A stretch of DNA of 64,000 bases from Bryopsis sp. KO-2023. Taxonomy: Eukaryota > Chlorophyta > Ulvophyceae > Bryopsidales > Bryopsidaceae. Shown piece by piece: positions 24,101 to 35,871 of this stretch. The stretch spans positions 9,501,001-9,565,000 of the forward strand of contig BSYQ01000001.1 of the NCBI GenBank assembly GCA_030272585.1, given 5' to 3'. A program made the translations under genes and the position numbers. The notes under the pieces were generated by a model, which made no database searches, was not told the DNA's origin, and saw nothing but the letters and a program-made list of their open reading frames with translations. The stretch's first letter is position 1. Every line of letters begins with the position of its first letter.

Positions 24101-27100
24101 AGTTTTCTTGACGGCTGCATCAATGCCAGAATGGATGCCAGATTCAACTTGAATTCGGGCAAAGGGGCTTCCCTGACGATGTCGTCCGTGTCCAGCCTTG
24201 GAGCATGGTCGATCTGACACCGTGAAACTGCGTTTCGCACCGCAAGCACAAACTCCCGAATGCGATCCTCCCGCTCTTCGATCGCTCCAGCAAGCGCCCC
24301 TGTAACACGACACCAAATCTCACCAAGCTCGTGAGCCCCTTCAAAGCAAATCAGAGAGCAAAGGAATCCTGACCTCGAGCAAGCGTCAAGGAAGTCGATT
24401 GCCGTTTTTGCCACTGGTCCTCTTGCTGGCCGTCCTGATCTTCGGTGCTCTTCAGCAATCCTTCCAACATGTGCAGGCCCTGGCTGTATGCCTTCTCGTT
24501 CATCGTATCCCGGACAGACAACGGGGTGATCGTGGAAGCCACATCAGGTTTCGGCACCCACCCCTCCTTGATTGCTCCACACGCAGCCCAACGACCCCTC
24601 AAGAACTTAGCTCGCTTTATTGGGGCTCGGGTCTTCAGTTGAAACTTGACCTCTGCTGGTGGATCCAGTCGGAACACCCTTTCATTTGTGAGGCCACACT
24701 GGGCAGCTTTCCGTGCTTTCAGCAGCTCAAGGAGGGGTTCGTTTCTGGGATCGTTTGGATCGAGCCCGACCGTCTGAAGGAGGTGGCCAACCTTCAATTG
24801 GTTGTGCCGCAGAGCCACAGCCTGGCAATGGAAAAAACGATGTCAAAAATGTGTTGATGTTCGAAAAGGACCCCTCTGGTGCAATTAACAGGGGGGGAAG
24901 AATATTGTCTGCCAAAGCTCAGGCAGAATCGCTTGCTGCATGAGTGAATGAAAGGGACCCACTTGGCCAACACTCTTCCTTAGAACTCCATCCACAGACA
25001 TCTTGGGTGGGGGTGGCATTCCAGTCCATCCTTCTTCCACATCAATCGGAGCGGCCGACTCCGCAGCCAGGGGATTCCAGGTCGAACATGTGCTGCCTAA
25101 CCCACCACCTTGATTGAACCCAAATGTGGATGCGTTCCTTGGCAGCCACCCACACTGAACAATGAGGGTTCCGCTTGGATAAACAACGGATGCAATCCCT
25201 CCTTCCTGGGGTTCGATTGATTGCTTTTCTTGTTGCCAAAGTGGGAGGAAAGGCCGATGGCATGTCCATTGATAAGGAACTGGTTTTGGATCGCGGGGGG
25301 GAGTTCCGGCGAAGCCAGGAACCGTCAAGAATATCTCTGCGATGGTGCTGTCCTTGATGGTGCCCTTTTCTAGAAGTCGGAGGCAAACTTGCTGCGGCCA
25401 ACGGGTCATGTTAACTCTGGGGAAAAAAAAGCAACACAGAAAGCCTTTTTGTTCGGACAATTTCCTTCGAAAATAACCCCCTCAAACACGATTCTTCCAC
25501 AAACATTATAGCATCAGATGCTTTCTTTGGAGCATCATGTAATTTCAGGAAGGGGGAAACAGTCCTTCCACCCCCCAGAAAACGATCAATGTTACCTGAA
25601 TAATTCCCCAAACTCCAGAGAAAAATCCTGCTTTAGATGGCTGGACTCTGAAATGCCAACATTGTGACCATTTATGATGAGCTGGACGGCGTAATGCTGG
25701 CGAGTGGCCCTGTTTCTCTTCGTCAAAGCCGGACCCTTTTGCAACTCCGTTGAGGATGTCGCAGATTCCTTTACCAACGCAGTGGCCATAGCTTTCCCTC
25801 TATGAACGCCAACCTGCAAATTAAATCAATCTTTTTTTGGTGCTTGATGGCCAGCCCCATAACTGCACATGTTAGGTAAAAAAAAATAGAAATCTCTCGA
25901 TCCAAAGGGCAGCGATTCTTTTTTTTAATTCAAACGTACATCCCCTGTGCGAACACACTCCTTGGCTCGTTTCTTGGCTGCTCGCCTCTCCTCGTTAGAT
26001 TTCTGCACTCTCCTAGGAATTTCCCCGAGTTCCCTCAACTGATGGTTCAGGAAATTAACATCAGGGTCATTAGGATCTGCCGACGGCCGGGATTCCAGCA
26101 ACGCCAATCGATTCATTATTTCGACTCGAGCAGCTGCATGTGCCTGGCACATCGTTTCGATTCGTCTGGAACGAAAGCTTCCACCATTCACAGAGTCAAA
26201 TCCATCGAAAGGGCCTGATGCTGCCAACCCAGATATTCCCTCCTCCTCGGCCATCAAAATCCTCTCGTCCAGTTTTTTCCGCGAATGAGCCCTAGCCTGA
26301 CCATCCAAACAGCATGCCTTTCGTCTGGTGCCATCAAAAAGAAAGAAATCGACAACGCAGACAGCCCAAAAATCCATGCAAAAATGAAGGAAATTTTTTA
26401 TCATGATTCCACCTCCATACACCTTTAAAACAATAACAGTAGGAAGCATGGATTGATCATCCTATTCCCTAAACGGTAAAAAAAAAAAAAAAAGAAGATA
26501 AATTCACACCATTGAATGGATCAGAAAGGGGCCTCAAAGAAAAAAAAAAGCACCTTTTCGGATTCGGTGGATTGCTGGGTGGCAACGAAAGAAACGTTCG
26601 TTAGCGAAAATCCTTGTCGATTTCGCTCCTCATGGATTTCATCAGACACTTTCTGCATGCTTTCAATTGTATCCTCCATCAACTTTGCTTCCTCTTCATA
26701 CAGCTGCCGAATTTCAGCCACCTGTTGGGGCAACCAAAAAAACAACAGAAAAATGTTATGCTCTTGAAGCCAAAATATATATTGACATTCCCACAAAGGA
26801 CGATAATATATGGATGCACGTACTCACTGCTCATTCTTTCTAAAGCTTTTAAGCAACATTGGAAAACAGTCCCTCTGTTGAGCTGAAATTCCTGGCTTGG
26901 CTAATAAAAAATTCAAAAAAAGAAGTTGCCCAGAAAAATTGAGAAATAAACAAAACAAAATCCAGAGGATCAAACTGTTATTGACCTGTCCTCACGATTC
27001 GAATTCTTCACCTCCCGTTCAAACTGCAAGGTTTGCTGAAAGCATCCCATCGGATCCTCCATTTTCTTGTCAGAAAAGAGTGCCTCCCTCGAATCCAGCA

Positions 27101-29024
27101 AAGCACCCTCCAAAGCCTCCAGCTTGTTTTCGTACAACGCGACCATCCCAACGGTTTCCCTCCTTTTATACTCACGAAAAGTGCTGATCAATTGTGCCGC
27201 CTGCAAGCCAAAACATACTCTATCTTCACTGATAATGGAAATGAACCCAGCAAGAAAAAACCTTCCCAGCCTGTTTCTTTTTTCTTGAAAATTATCCTCA
27301 ATTTTTTTTCCTAATTTGAAGGCTTACCAAGAGATCTTCTTTGGCCATGAAGTGGTGCGATGCAAATTCCAGGCGGCTGACTTCGATGCAAAGCTCGTAG
27401 TTTCCTGGATCAGTTTCTTCTTCTGTTTTAGCAGCAGTGATGGTTTTCCCAAGATAGGCGGAGTCAGGATCGAAACGCCGAAAACCCCGTTCTTTCACAT
27501 CTTTCAGTGGACACGGCTGATTCTCCAGAGCCCCACTGGAATCCAGCCAGTTCTCGATTCCTTCCCCTACACAGCAAAAACAAATCACATTAAAAAAAAA
27601 TAGTGCAACAATTGCATGAATAACTTTGCATGCAGGATTATGAAAAAACGATATTAATTCTCCTGTCCACTGGTTCTGATCGTTTTCTGTGCAGTTTTCA
27701 AGTTGGGTTTTTTACCGTCTTTCATGGAGGCTGTCAATCGTTGCTCCATTTTCCGTTGGGAGTGCGTGCCGATGGACGGTTTTATTTCAGTGTAGATTCC
27801 GTAATCTTCATTCGATGCGGGCTGCCGATTTTTCCTTGCGGAACATTCATCGGGGTATCCAGTCAGACCTGCTGAAAACTGAAGCTCGATTTTTTCCAAC
27901 CTCTCGAAATCCACAGTGAGGCTCTGCAATTGATGCACACAACACCACAACAATAATCCATGTCAGTCATTTTGTTTGCTTTTTTTTTTCTTTTTGCAAA
28001 GCAAATGGAGCACATGACTAATCCGACCTTGACCTCCATAAATTTCGCACCATCAAAGATGAACAATAAACAAGGAAAGAACGTTGTTGTTGTTTTTTGC
28101 TAGAGGGAAAACCACCTCCCAGATTCGCAAACCCACAAGCTTCCTTTTTTTTTTCAAGCTTTGCATTTAGTCACCTGCGCTTGGATAAAGTGTGTCAGAA
28201 TTCCATCATGTAATGGGTCCTCTCTGTTGGTCAGCAGTTGTTCCTGTTCCGTTTCCTCCGCGGGGCTGAGGTCAGCGTTTTTTGCATTTATCTCAGAATT
28301 ACTGGGGTGACGCAACAAGGAAGAAGCTCCTGCATTCATTAACAACCACGAAACTCACCCTTCAATGAATCTGCATGACCCCTGGGGGAAAAAAAACCAC
28401 ACCCACACACAAAAATCCACTGCAATTGAACAAAACAAATCCTGCATAGGGTTCATGCAATTGGTGCTCCACCATGAAGCCTAGGTGTGTTTTCTTATTG
28501 CTACTCCATTTAAAAACAACATATGACGAAGAGCATCAACGGGTAGAAAATTTTCTTGCTCGAGAATTATGATGCATACCTCGCCTCTCAGCAGGGGGTC
28601 GCTTGTTGTGCAGGGTTGCTCCTGGAGTGGGGCTCTCTTTTCTGAGACGACCCAAGCCGGGTGACCGGCCATGTCTGTTGGCAGGCTTCGCATCCTCCCT
28701 TCTCCCCTCCAGCAGTGACCCTTTTCTTGCAGATGAGTATCTACAGCCAACATCATGCAACGATCAGCAATCTCAATTGTGTCGGTGGACTATCAGTTTG
28801 GATCGTCGCTCACTCTGCGCGCGACGTGATCACTGGCGGCAAAGCTTCGGGTTTCGGGAAATCGAGATTCAGATTCACCTTCTGAGGGGTTGATTCGTCG
28901 AGACGGTTTCATGCGGCGTCAATTCGCGGGCCGGTTCTATCTCCACCGTGTTTGCTGGAGCGATCGATTCGATCAATGTCTCGTGCTCGTCGATGATGTC
29001 GTCGGACGCTTCCGCTCTAAGCAT
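21115..29024 (-). CDS. CC2D2A: CC2D2A homologue, ciliary transition-zone MKS-module protein
   Basis: Scaffold of the MKS complex at the flagellar gate. Nineteen exons: 28879-29024, 28580-28740, 28175-28329, 27716-27923, 27328-27566, 27012-27200, 26554-26721, 25940-26296, 25596-25813, 24963-25416, 24374-24821, 24082-24299, 23709-23975, 23070-23500, 22609-22948, 22148-22393, 21744-21981, 21502-21614, 21115-21411. Phase holds throughout, giving 1630 residues, close to human CC2D2A as I recall it (about 1620). Seen: acidic N-terminus; helical, Glu-rich middle (about 300-610); YAVQLIINGHNVG (N-terminal C2-like); GLDPNDPRN; a C2 domain at about 990-1190 (SPFVEVKFQG, DVVTINVFDE, RFLGYLSLPISTVY); then the family's inactive transglutaminase-like region (RFVSLVPFLDD, VWTTSAEFL, LRLWNPLTG, LWANIQ, CCIWVYVATI). 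Start ATG at 29022-29024 follows the CpG-rich region shared with the next gene. Confidence 0.95.
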
Positions 29025-29773
29025 GGTGATGCGAGAGCGCAGATCGCCGTTCGGTTAATCTATGAAAGTCGTCCAGAGTCGTCACAATCTGTTGCATCTC
29101 ATGCCTGGGTCCCCCGGCTTTCTCTGATCGAGGGGATGGCGCCAGGTCGCCTCGATGATCAACTTTACACGTTTTCGTGCGTCGCTGTTTTGTTCGTTCA
29201 CCCCCAGCGCGAAATCCACCAAAATATATCGAAGACGCGATTTGCGCGAAAAGTGAATGTATGCTCCGTCGTTTCTGGCAGGTGTTTTCGGGTTTTTTTT
29301 CTCCTTGGATTATTATCTGACAACACGTTGAGAACTGGTTGCTGGCAACTTGGTTTTCTGCCGTTCGTTGTGGAGGTGAAAGACGATGGAGGGGGGGCCT
29401 TCCGCTGCGGCGGAGTTCGACGACGAGGTAGCGTATCCCCTCGACTGCGCTGACGTCGAAAAAGCGCGATTTTCATTCTTTTCCAAACCCCGAAGGCCAC
29501 TTCCGTTCAATCCATCCCTCCGAACGTGAATTGACGTTCTTGTTCCGAGGGAGAGGGGGGCGAAGAATATATCGTGTGTAACGTGCCCGCGTGACGTTGC
29601 GCGCAAGTTCTTTTTTCTCTCTTACGAGACATATTCGCGCCAGGAAAACCGCTGCAGAGATTTATGGGTTCTTCAAGATTTTACAACGTTTGCGAATACG
29701 TTGTAGTTCGTCGGCAATTCTTATCCACGCTTTTTTTGTTTGCTGTCGAGGGCAGGTCGTGGGTTTCAAGAAT
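29025..29773. promoter_or_regulatory. CpG-rich divergent promoter of CC2D2A and the unknown helical protein
   Basis: A 749-bp gap between head-to-head starts, with the densest CpG in the window (for example around 29140-29220 and 29400-29470). Long frames across it on both strands are a by-product of few stops in GC-richer DNA and match nothing. It should hold both 5' leaders. Confidence 0.5.
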
Positions 29774-32700
29774 ATGGTGAAAGTTTTGACAAACGGCAAG
29801 TCGCTAAAGCTGCGGGGTGAAAACCTTATAATCAACGCAGACAATGGGCGTCCAATCTCAGTAAGTTGAAAAGGCACAGTTTTTCAGGAAGCCTACAGTT
29901 TTGGACTTGCTTTTCACTCACAAGACTTTTATCTTTTATCATTTATGGGTGTGGATTCAACAGAATGTATTTTTGATAATAAAATTTTCTGTTGTGTTTC
30001 CACTCACCACAGCTGAACAACTCTGAAGTCTTGGAGGGGGTTGCTCTGCAAGCAGCGGATCTGCTGATGCAGGCCTCCAGGAACGAAGCAGGCGATGATC
30101 TCTTGGATGGTCCACAGCTCATGAAAGTGGCCAATGTTTTGATTGACCACTGGAGGCTCACCTGGAGGAAAAGCAAGTTTGTGGAGCCACAAGCCATTTC
30201 AGCAACCTCGGATTTGACGTCAGCGATGTTCATGCATGTCTTGTCGCATGAAGAGAAACTGCTCGCTTCGACAAACACAGGGTAAGGTTCTACTGGGGGA
30301 CGCTCCTTGTTGCATATGATGAAGATTTGTTGGGAAAGGAATGCATGCATGCGTGTGTGTTTGTGTGTGGGATATTGGTGGTTTGGTGTTTGAAAGGGGT
30401 TCTCTGTTTGATCCGCTGGCTTGTGGCTTGCAGGCTTAGTCATGCCATTGAGTGTGCAACTATAATGACATTGGCAATCGACCTTCTGGTGGTGGGTGCT
30501 GGTGGGCAAATGAAAAAAGCCTTCATCGAGCAAGTTGGACGGCACTTATCCGAAAGTGGAGAGGTAAAACCGCACTTGGTTTGATTATTGTTCCTGTGCA
30601 AATGAGCGATATGGGGGAGAAAACACTCTCCACAACTCTATTTTCTGTTTTTTATAAATCTTATTTCACGAAATTATGAAATCGACCCAACTTTTTTTTG
30701 TGTGTGTGTGGAAAGGACGGGGTGGCCATCATGCAGTTGCTGTTCGAGTGCGTGCGAATGCTGTTTGAGGTGTTGAGGAAAGCCATTTTGTGCTCCCCAC
30801 ACATGCCGTCATATGGAGAAGGAGAATTGAGAAAGTTTGCCGATCCTATCGGCATTGGCTTAATCAGCATTGCGACCTTTTGTGCTGATGCCAACATTTA
30901 TGGAAACGTGGTTTCTAAGATTTCGAAATCGCTGGTGGCGTTGGTCCATACAGGTGTGGCTTTGACACCTAGATGATGTGCAGAAACCATTACTAAACCC
31001 CACACAGCAAACTTGTTGCTAGTTTTGGCCATAAAAAAGAAGAGAGATTCAAAAAATAATTGACAAGACTTGAGAAAACACAGTGCTGTAATTGGAAGTT
31101 GCCCTCTTCGCAATATTTTGTAACGAACCACACACACCCAAAAAAACACGCACGAAAAAAAAACAGAATTAAATGATAATGATTGTAAAACGTAGACTCC
31201 CCCCAAAAAAAAACACACGCACGAAAAAAAAACACAATTAAATGATAATGAAAGTAAAAAGTAGACAAAAAATTTCTTAATTTCAAGATGTGCTGCAATT
31301 GTGTTGTGCAGGTCTGAATTTGCTGCAATATCCGGTTGTATTGCCTCAAGGTGGACCCTATCCTGGAACAAGTACGATCACAGCGGTGATTGGTTCTCTC
31401 TGGATTACATAATTTGAGGTTTCAGTTTTCCCTTGCTGGTGCTTATTTCGTTTTTTGAGAATCCTGATATTACTATTATTTTTTTAGTATGTAAATGAGG
31501 TTTCATAGTGGACACCCGATCGATCTCAAGTTTTCACATTTAACTTTTTTTTTTTCTCGAAGAAGTAAAGAAATTCAATGCATGATTGCAAATTTTACCT
31601 GACAGATTTATTCGATGTTGAACCAGCAACTGGTTCCCGACTCCACCATGCCTTTGGCATTTTTGGATGAAAAATTTGTATTAAGCGTGTGTGTGTGTGC
31701 TGCGTTTTTCAGTTTCAGCTGCTTGCTGTAAAGGCGGTGTTGAGCTCCTGGTGGCTCGATGTTTGTCGCTGCTCGCCCAGGTATTGACCAAAACCTCTCC
31801 AGATTTCCTGGACTCGCTTTCAGAGGGGAAACTCAGCACGACCATGACCACCATCACAAAGAGGGTTCTGGAGTTGTTCCACTTCATGATGGAAAGGCCA
31901 GGTTTGAAAGAAAACGATCGATGCAATGGGGAGATACAGCTTCAGCAAAGCGTAATGTGTTTGCTAATTGAGCTGTCGGACCGATTGGATTTTCGAGGAT
32001 TGCTCATGAGTAGAGTGAGTCGGGCGATCACTCCGCTGTTGTTGTCGGAAGAAGGCGCTTTCCAGGAGAGGTGATTGTCAAACCGTCGAAAAATGCTATG
32101 TACATGTGAAATACGGATGGGGTAATGCCCTCTGCTTTTTTGCATCCACGGGGTGTTTTTCATCTTTATGTCCAGGCTACTCTGGGGATGTCGCCTCTCA
32201 GAAAAACATGTTTCCTTAATTTTAAACTGGATTGATTTTTGTTGAAATAAGGAATATATAGATATATTTTTTCATTTTTTCGCTGAATGGTTGCTGGGTT
32301 GTATTCATACATATTCTGTGTCGATTGGCTAATGGATCGAGTGTTTATCTTCCAAAACAGGTGGTGTGGGGGCTACGAATCGTTATTGCTCTTCACAAGG
32401 AATAACGACAATCGAATCATGGTGACCCTTCACAGCCCATCATTGACCACCATTCTGCTCAAGCTCTCCGACGCCGTCAAGAAAGTCAAGCTGTTCGACG
32501 AAACGATCGTCGCTCCGTTGCGAACCCTGCCCCCCACCATAGTTGTCGAGGCTCAGCAATACGTCGCATTACGGTCCATCCTGATGGCTCACCTTCTTTG
32601 CAATCTGTCTATGCATGCTCCAGAGGAAACCCCAGACCAGTTTGCAAACTGCCTGATCAAGTCCATCGGGATGTTCGCCAAGGATTCTCAGTTGAGGAAG

Positions 32701-34177
32701 GGGGCAGGAGCCGTGTGGGCGAACATCAAAAATTTGATAAACTTCCTGAAGCCGCTGGAGTTCTTTCCACTCGGCGCGCCAGTCATCGGGTCCAATATAT
32801 TCAAGTCGTTGCAGTTGTTGGGCTATACAGCGTATAAAATCTCTGGGGGAAGTGCCAGTTTTCCGGGGGCAGCTCATTCGGATTCCATGGACAATGAGAG
32901 AGGAGGGGATGAAGGGCCGACCCCAGCACAGGCGACACAGAATCGGACGTCGGCGGAGAAACAGGGAGGAATCCAAGAGAAAACTCAGCCTCGACAATCT
33001 TCCACAGCGGGTGTGGAGACCATAGTCATAGACGAATCGGACAGTGATGGTGAAGAATTGCCGGACTCAGGTACCGAGATTGGCCGTAATCAGTGAAGGA
33101 TGGCTTTGGTTGAGATGCTTCCAAAGTCGATCAATCGAGTGGGAATAGGGTACTCAGCAAAGAAAGGTGATTTCAGGTGACGTGCAAAGACCTGGATCAA
33201 GCTGCCCAGCTTCTCACACTGCAGTGAATCCCGGCAGTGTTTCGACGGTTCCATGTCAAGAAGTGCCTGTGCCTAAAATCAGCAGTAACAAAAACGTTCC
33301 AGCGAGCGATTCAGCGATTGAAGACCAACGTGTGTCCGGTGCTGGAATGCAGGGAGGTTCAGCAAAAAGGATTGAAGCTCCAGTGTCGAGTGGGGGCCAG
33401 GAAACGCGTGGTGGAATGCACGCAACGGTTGCAAATGAAGCTAGGGGTAATACCACTCAGGCAGGCGTTAGATCGGGGGTGCTGCCGATGGGTGTAGGAA
33501 GGGAGTTAGAATCAAGGGGAAGGGCTGGGGAGAAGAGAGGTATAGGTGAAGAGTCGGGCCAGGTGAGTCCCCGAATCAGTCTTTCCCCAGCTTGCTTGTG
33601 ATTGCGACTTGAAGGTGGATTTTCCCAGGCAATGTTGAGATGGCATGTGTACCGACGGTGAATTGAATTCTTGAAGGGTCAAGCCAAGGTGGCAAAGCAC
33701 CACCAAGGGGATGTCATGCAAGCTTTGAGGGGAGACATTTCTCGTCAACAAAGCCACATGGCAGCTCCTCTTTCACAATTTCACACGCAAGGACTTCCGA
33801 TGCTGTATCCTAGGGCTATGGGGAATGTTCACACGGGGATGGCTGTTGGAAACACATTTAGGGGACAAAATGGGCTGGTGTTTGCTCGCCCTGGTCAATT
33901 TTTGCGTGTGATCAATTCTGTTCATCGTTCAAGCCCATGTCCCCCTCCACAGCCAATACCGCTGCAAAGCATAGGTGCTCACTTTTTGCCTGCTGTGATT
34001 GGACATGCCCATCAGGGTCATGGTGTCGTTCGCAGTGGTGTTGGGGGTCAAGCACCAAGGGTTGTAGTTCCCCAGTTGCAACAAGGGTTCAATATTCATA
34101 GTATGCGTACCACACAACCGCGTGGCATCCCAGAGATTAGGTCAACACCAGCCAGGGAAAGTGGTGACAAGACTTGA
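29774..34177 (+). CDS. Unrecognised 912-residue protein: helical N-terminal two thirds, disordered tail with SIM-like motif
   Basis: Nine exons: 29774-29860, 30013-30281, 30434-30563, 30716-30953, 31312-31371, 31713-32070, 32361-33070, 33177-33562, 33677-34177; phase kept. The exon 6 acceptor could be six bases downstream. Residues 1-29 look like a short strand-rich start (KVLTNGKSLKLRGENLIINAD). About residues 30-550 are amphipathic helices with regular Leu spacing, like HEAT or armadillo repeats. An acidic stretch ETIVIDESDSDGEE near residue 608 has the shape of a SUMO-interacting motif. The last 290 residues are Gly/Gln/Pro/Ser-rich and low in hydrophobics. There is no signal peptide or membrane span. 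The head-to-head partner is CC2D2A. I do not recognise the family; a nuclear scaffold or chromosome-axis type role would fit but is not shown. Confidence 0.8.
31147..31264. repeat. Imperfect tandem repeat, 69-bp period, in intron of the unknown gene
   Basis: Two copies of a block starting ACGCACGAAAAAAAAACA and running through AAATGATAATGA to GTAGAC begin at 31148 and 31217. They differ at a few bases and in A-run length. They lie in the intron before exon 31312-31371. Confidence 0.85.
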
Positions 34178-35871
34178 GTAGGTAAATGTATAGGATGTAT
34201 ACAGTGGTAGGCAGGGTAAAGTGTGACTTGTGTGTAAGGTTTGCCTCCAGGATTTGTCAACAACGAGAGCACCCTTCACTTCGCTTCAGATTTTGACCTG
34301 TATCTCCCTACAGGAGATATTTGTCTGTTCTTGTGCCTACCAGTTTTTGGGGCTGCAAAAGGGCTCATAGAAAACGTTTCTTACCAAGACGAATTTGGGG
34401 CCACGAAAGGGCCACACCCACCCAAAGTTTGGGAATTCCTGGGGCCACATCCAAATAAACAATCGGTTCACAGTGCTCGCAGAGTGAACACAAGAGATCT
34501 CTCTTTTTATGGTACAAATTTAGAGCCACTTTGGGCCCTTTCTTTTTTTTACTTTTTAAAAATATGCTGGTCCCACCCTCTCCTTTATCAATTTCAACTT
34601 ACATCAGGGCGCTTGAAAGAAGGGTACACATAAATAACTGGGGCAAAGAATTGGGGGGCTTTTGCAGCTTTCTGTTTTCTGGAACAAAAAAATTATGAAA
34701 GATCATGTGATCATTCATAATATGTATCTTGATTTTATTTTTAAGAATACGAAGACAATGTTGGTGTTATTCTAATCCCAGGATCGTGCCAGGGGTGTGG
34801 CCACCCCCAAGAGCTATGATCCTTTCAGGGATTTTGCTTCAGCACTTGGATTTTCATCCCATCCATCGATTTTTCCCATCAAATTGCTGACCAAATTTTT
34901 TACATGTCAAGAGTGAGCTTACAGATGCTGCCACATCAATATAGTGGTTCCAACCATCCTGTAAAAACCCACTCCACCCATTGTTTGCATGTGGTCACAA
35001 ATCCTGAAGCAGAGTTTTTTCTTCTCTTTTCCTTACTTTACACCAAACCAATACCCAACCCTTTACTGACAGCAAAAGCCACACAAAAATGCAATGAATA
35101 AGTAGGGGGGGGGAGCAAAAGCCCCCCAAAAAAGATCGTCACAAGTTTTCCTCCCTGCACAATCGCTTGCTTACGCATTAAAAAAGAAAAGAAAAAGAAA
35201 AAAAACCCTTTCACATGAGAAATATAGGAAAGGTTTTTTGTTGGTTCCTTTTTTTTCCTTTTTTTTATAAAAGGCTGTTGTTCTGCCTCTCCACCAAGAA
35301 AAAAAAGACAATAGAGAAAAATAAGATATCCCCACTCGCACAAAAAACAAACAACGTACTTTTCTTTTCTTTTTTCTTTTCTTTTCACTTGCCAGTGTGT
35401 CTTTCACAAACCCCCACCTAGGCTTTTCTTTCTTGTTGCAAGCCTTCTTGTTTTTCCCCACTGCTGTTTCAATCAATGGTGAAAATAACTGTGAAACTAA
35501 AATCCCCTGCAAATCAAACAAATAAACAAAAACATGGCAGAGAGGGGGGAGAGGGGGGAGGGCAAAATTTGGGGCAGAAAATTTGAACCAAATACATAAC
35601 CTCCATCCAGCACCTCTTTTCCCCCATATCCCCAATCGCCGTCTCAACAAATTCCGCAATCCTCAAAACAAACACACTGACGAGTAAAAAAAACAAGAAA
35701 AAACACGACAGAATCTTCCCTCCGTACATCAACTTTTCTTCCACATGCGAACTTTGTATCGTTGGTCCTTCAAAGCGAACATCATTCCATTTCTGTGACC
35801 CAATCGACAAATAATAACAATAAAAGAAACAGTCCAGGGAACTACTCCGTGCTTTTCTCCTCCTTTTAAAA
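34178..35871. other. Convergent intergenic, no gene
   Basis: About 1.7 kb between the stop of the unknown protein and the stop of IF-2. A frame at 34241-34633 follows a good acceptor (CCTCCAG at 34245-34251) and GAGTAG/GTAAAT lies at 34175-34186. Since the donor is beyond the stop codon, this would be at most an intron in the 3' UTR. The rest is AT-rich with G- and A-runs. Confidence 0.45.

Noticed and set aside
34241-34633. 130-codon frame after the unknown protein
   Set aside because: It follows an acceptor, but the only matching donor lies past the stop codon, so it is at best a spliced 3' UTR.
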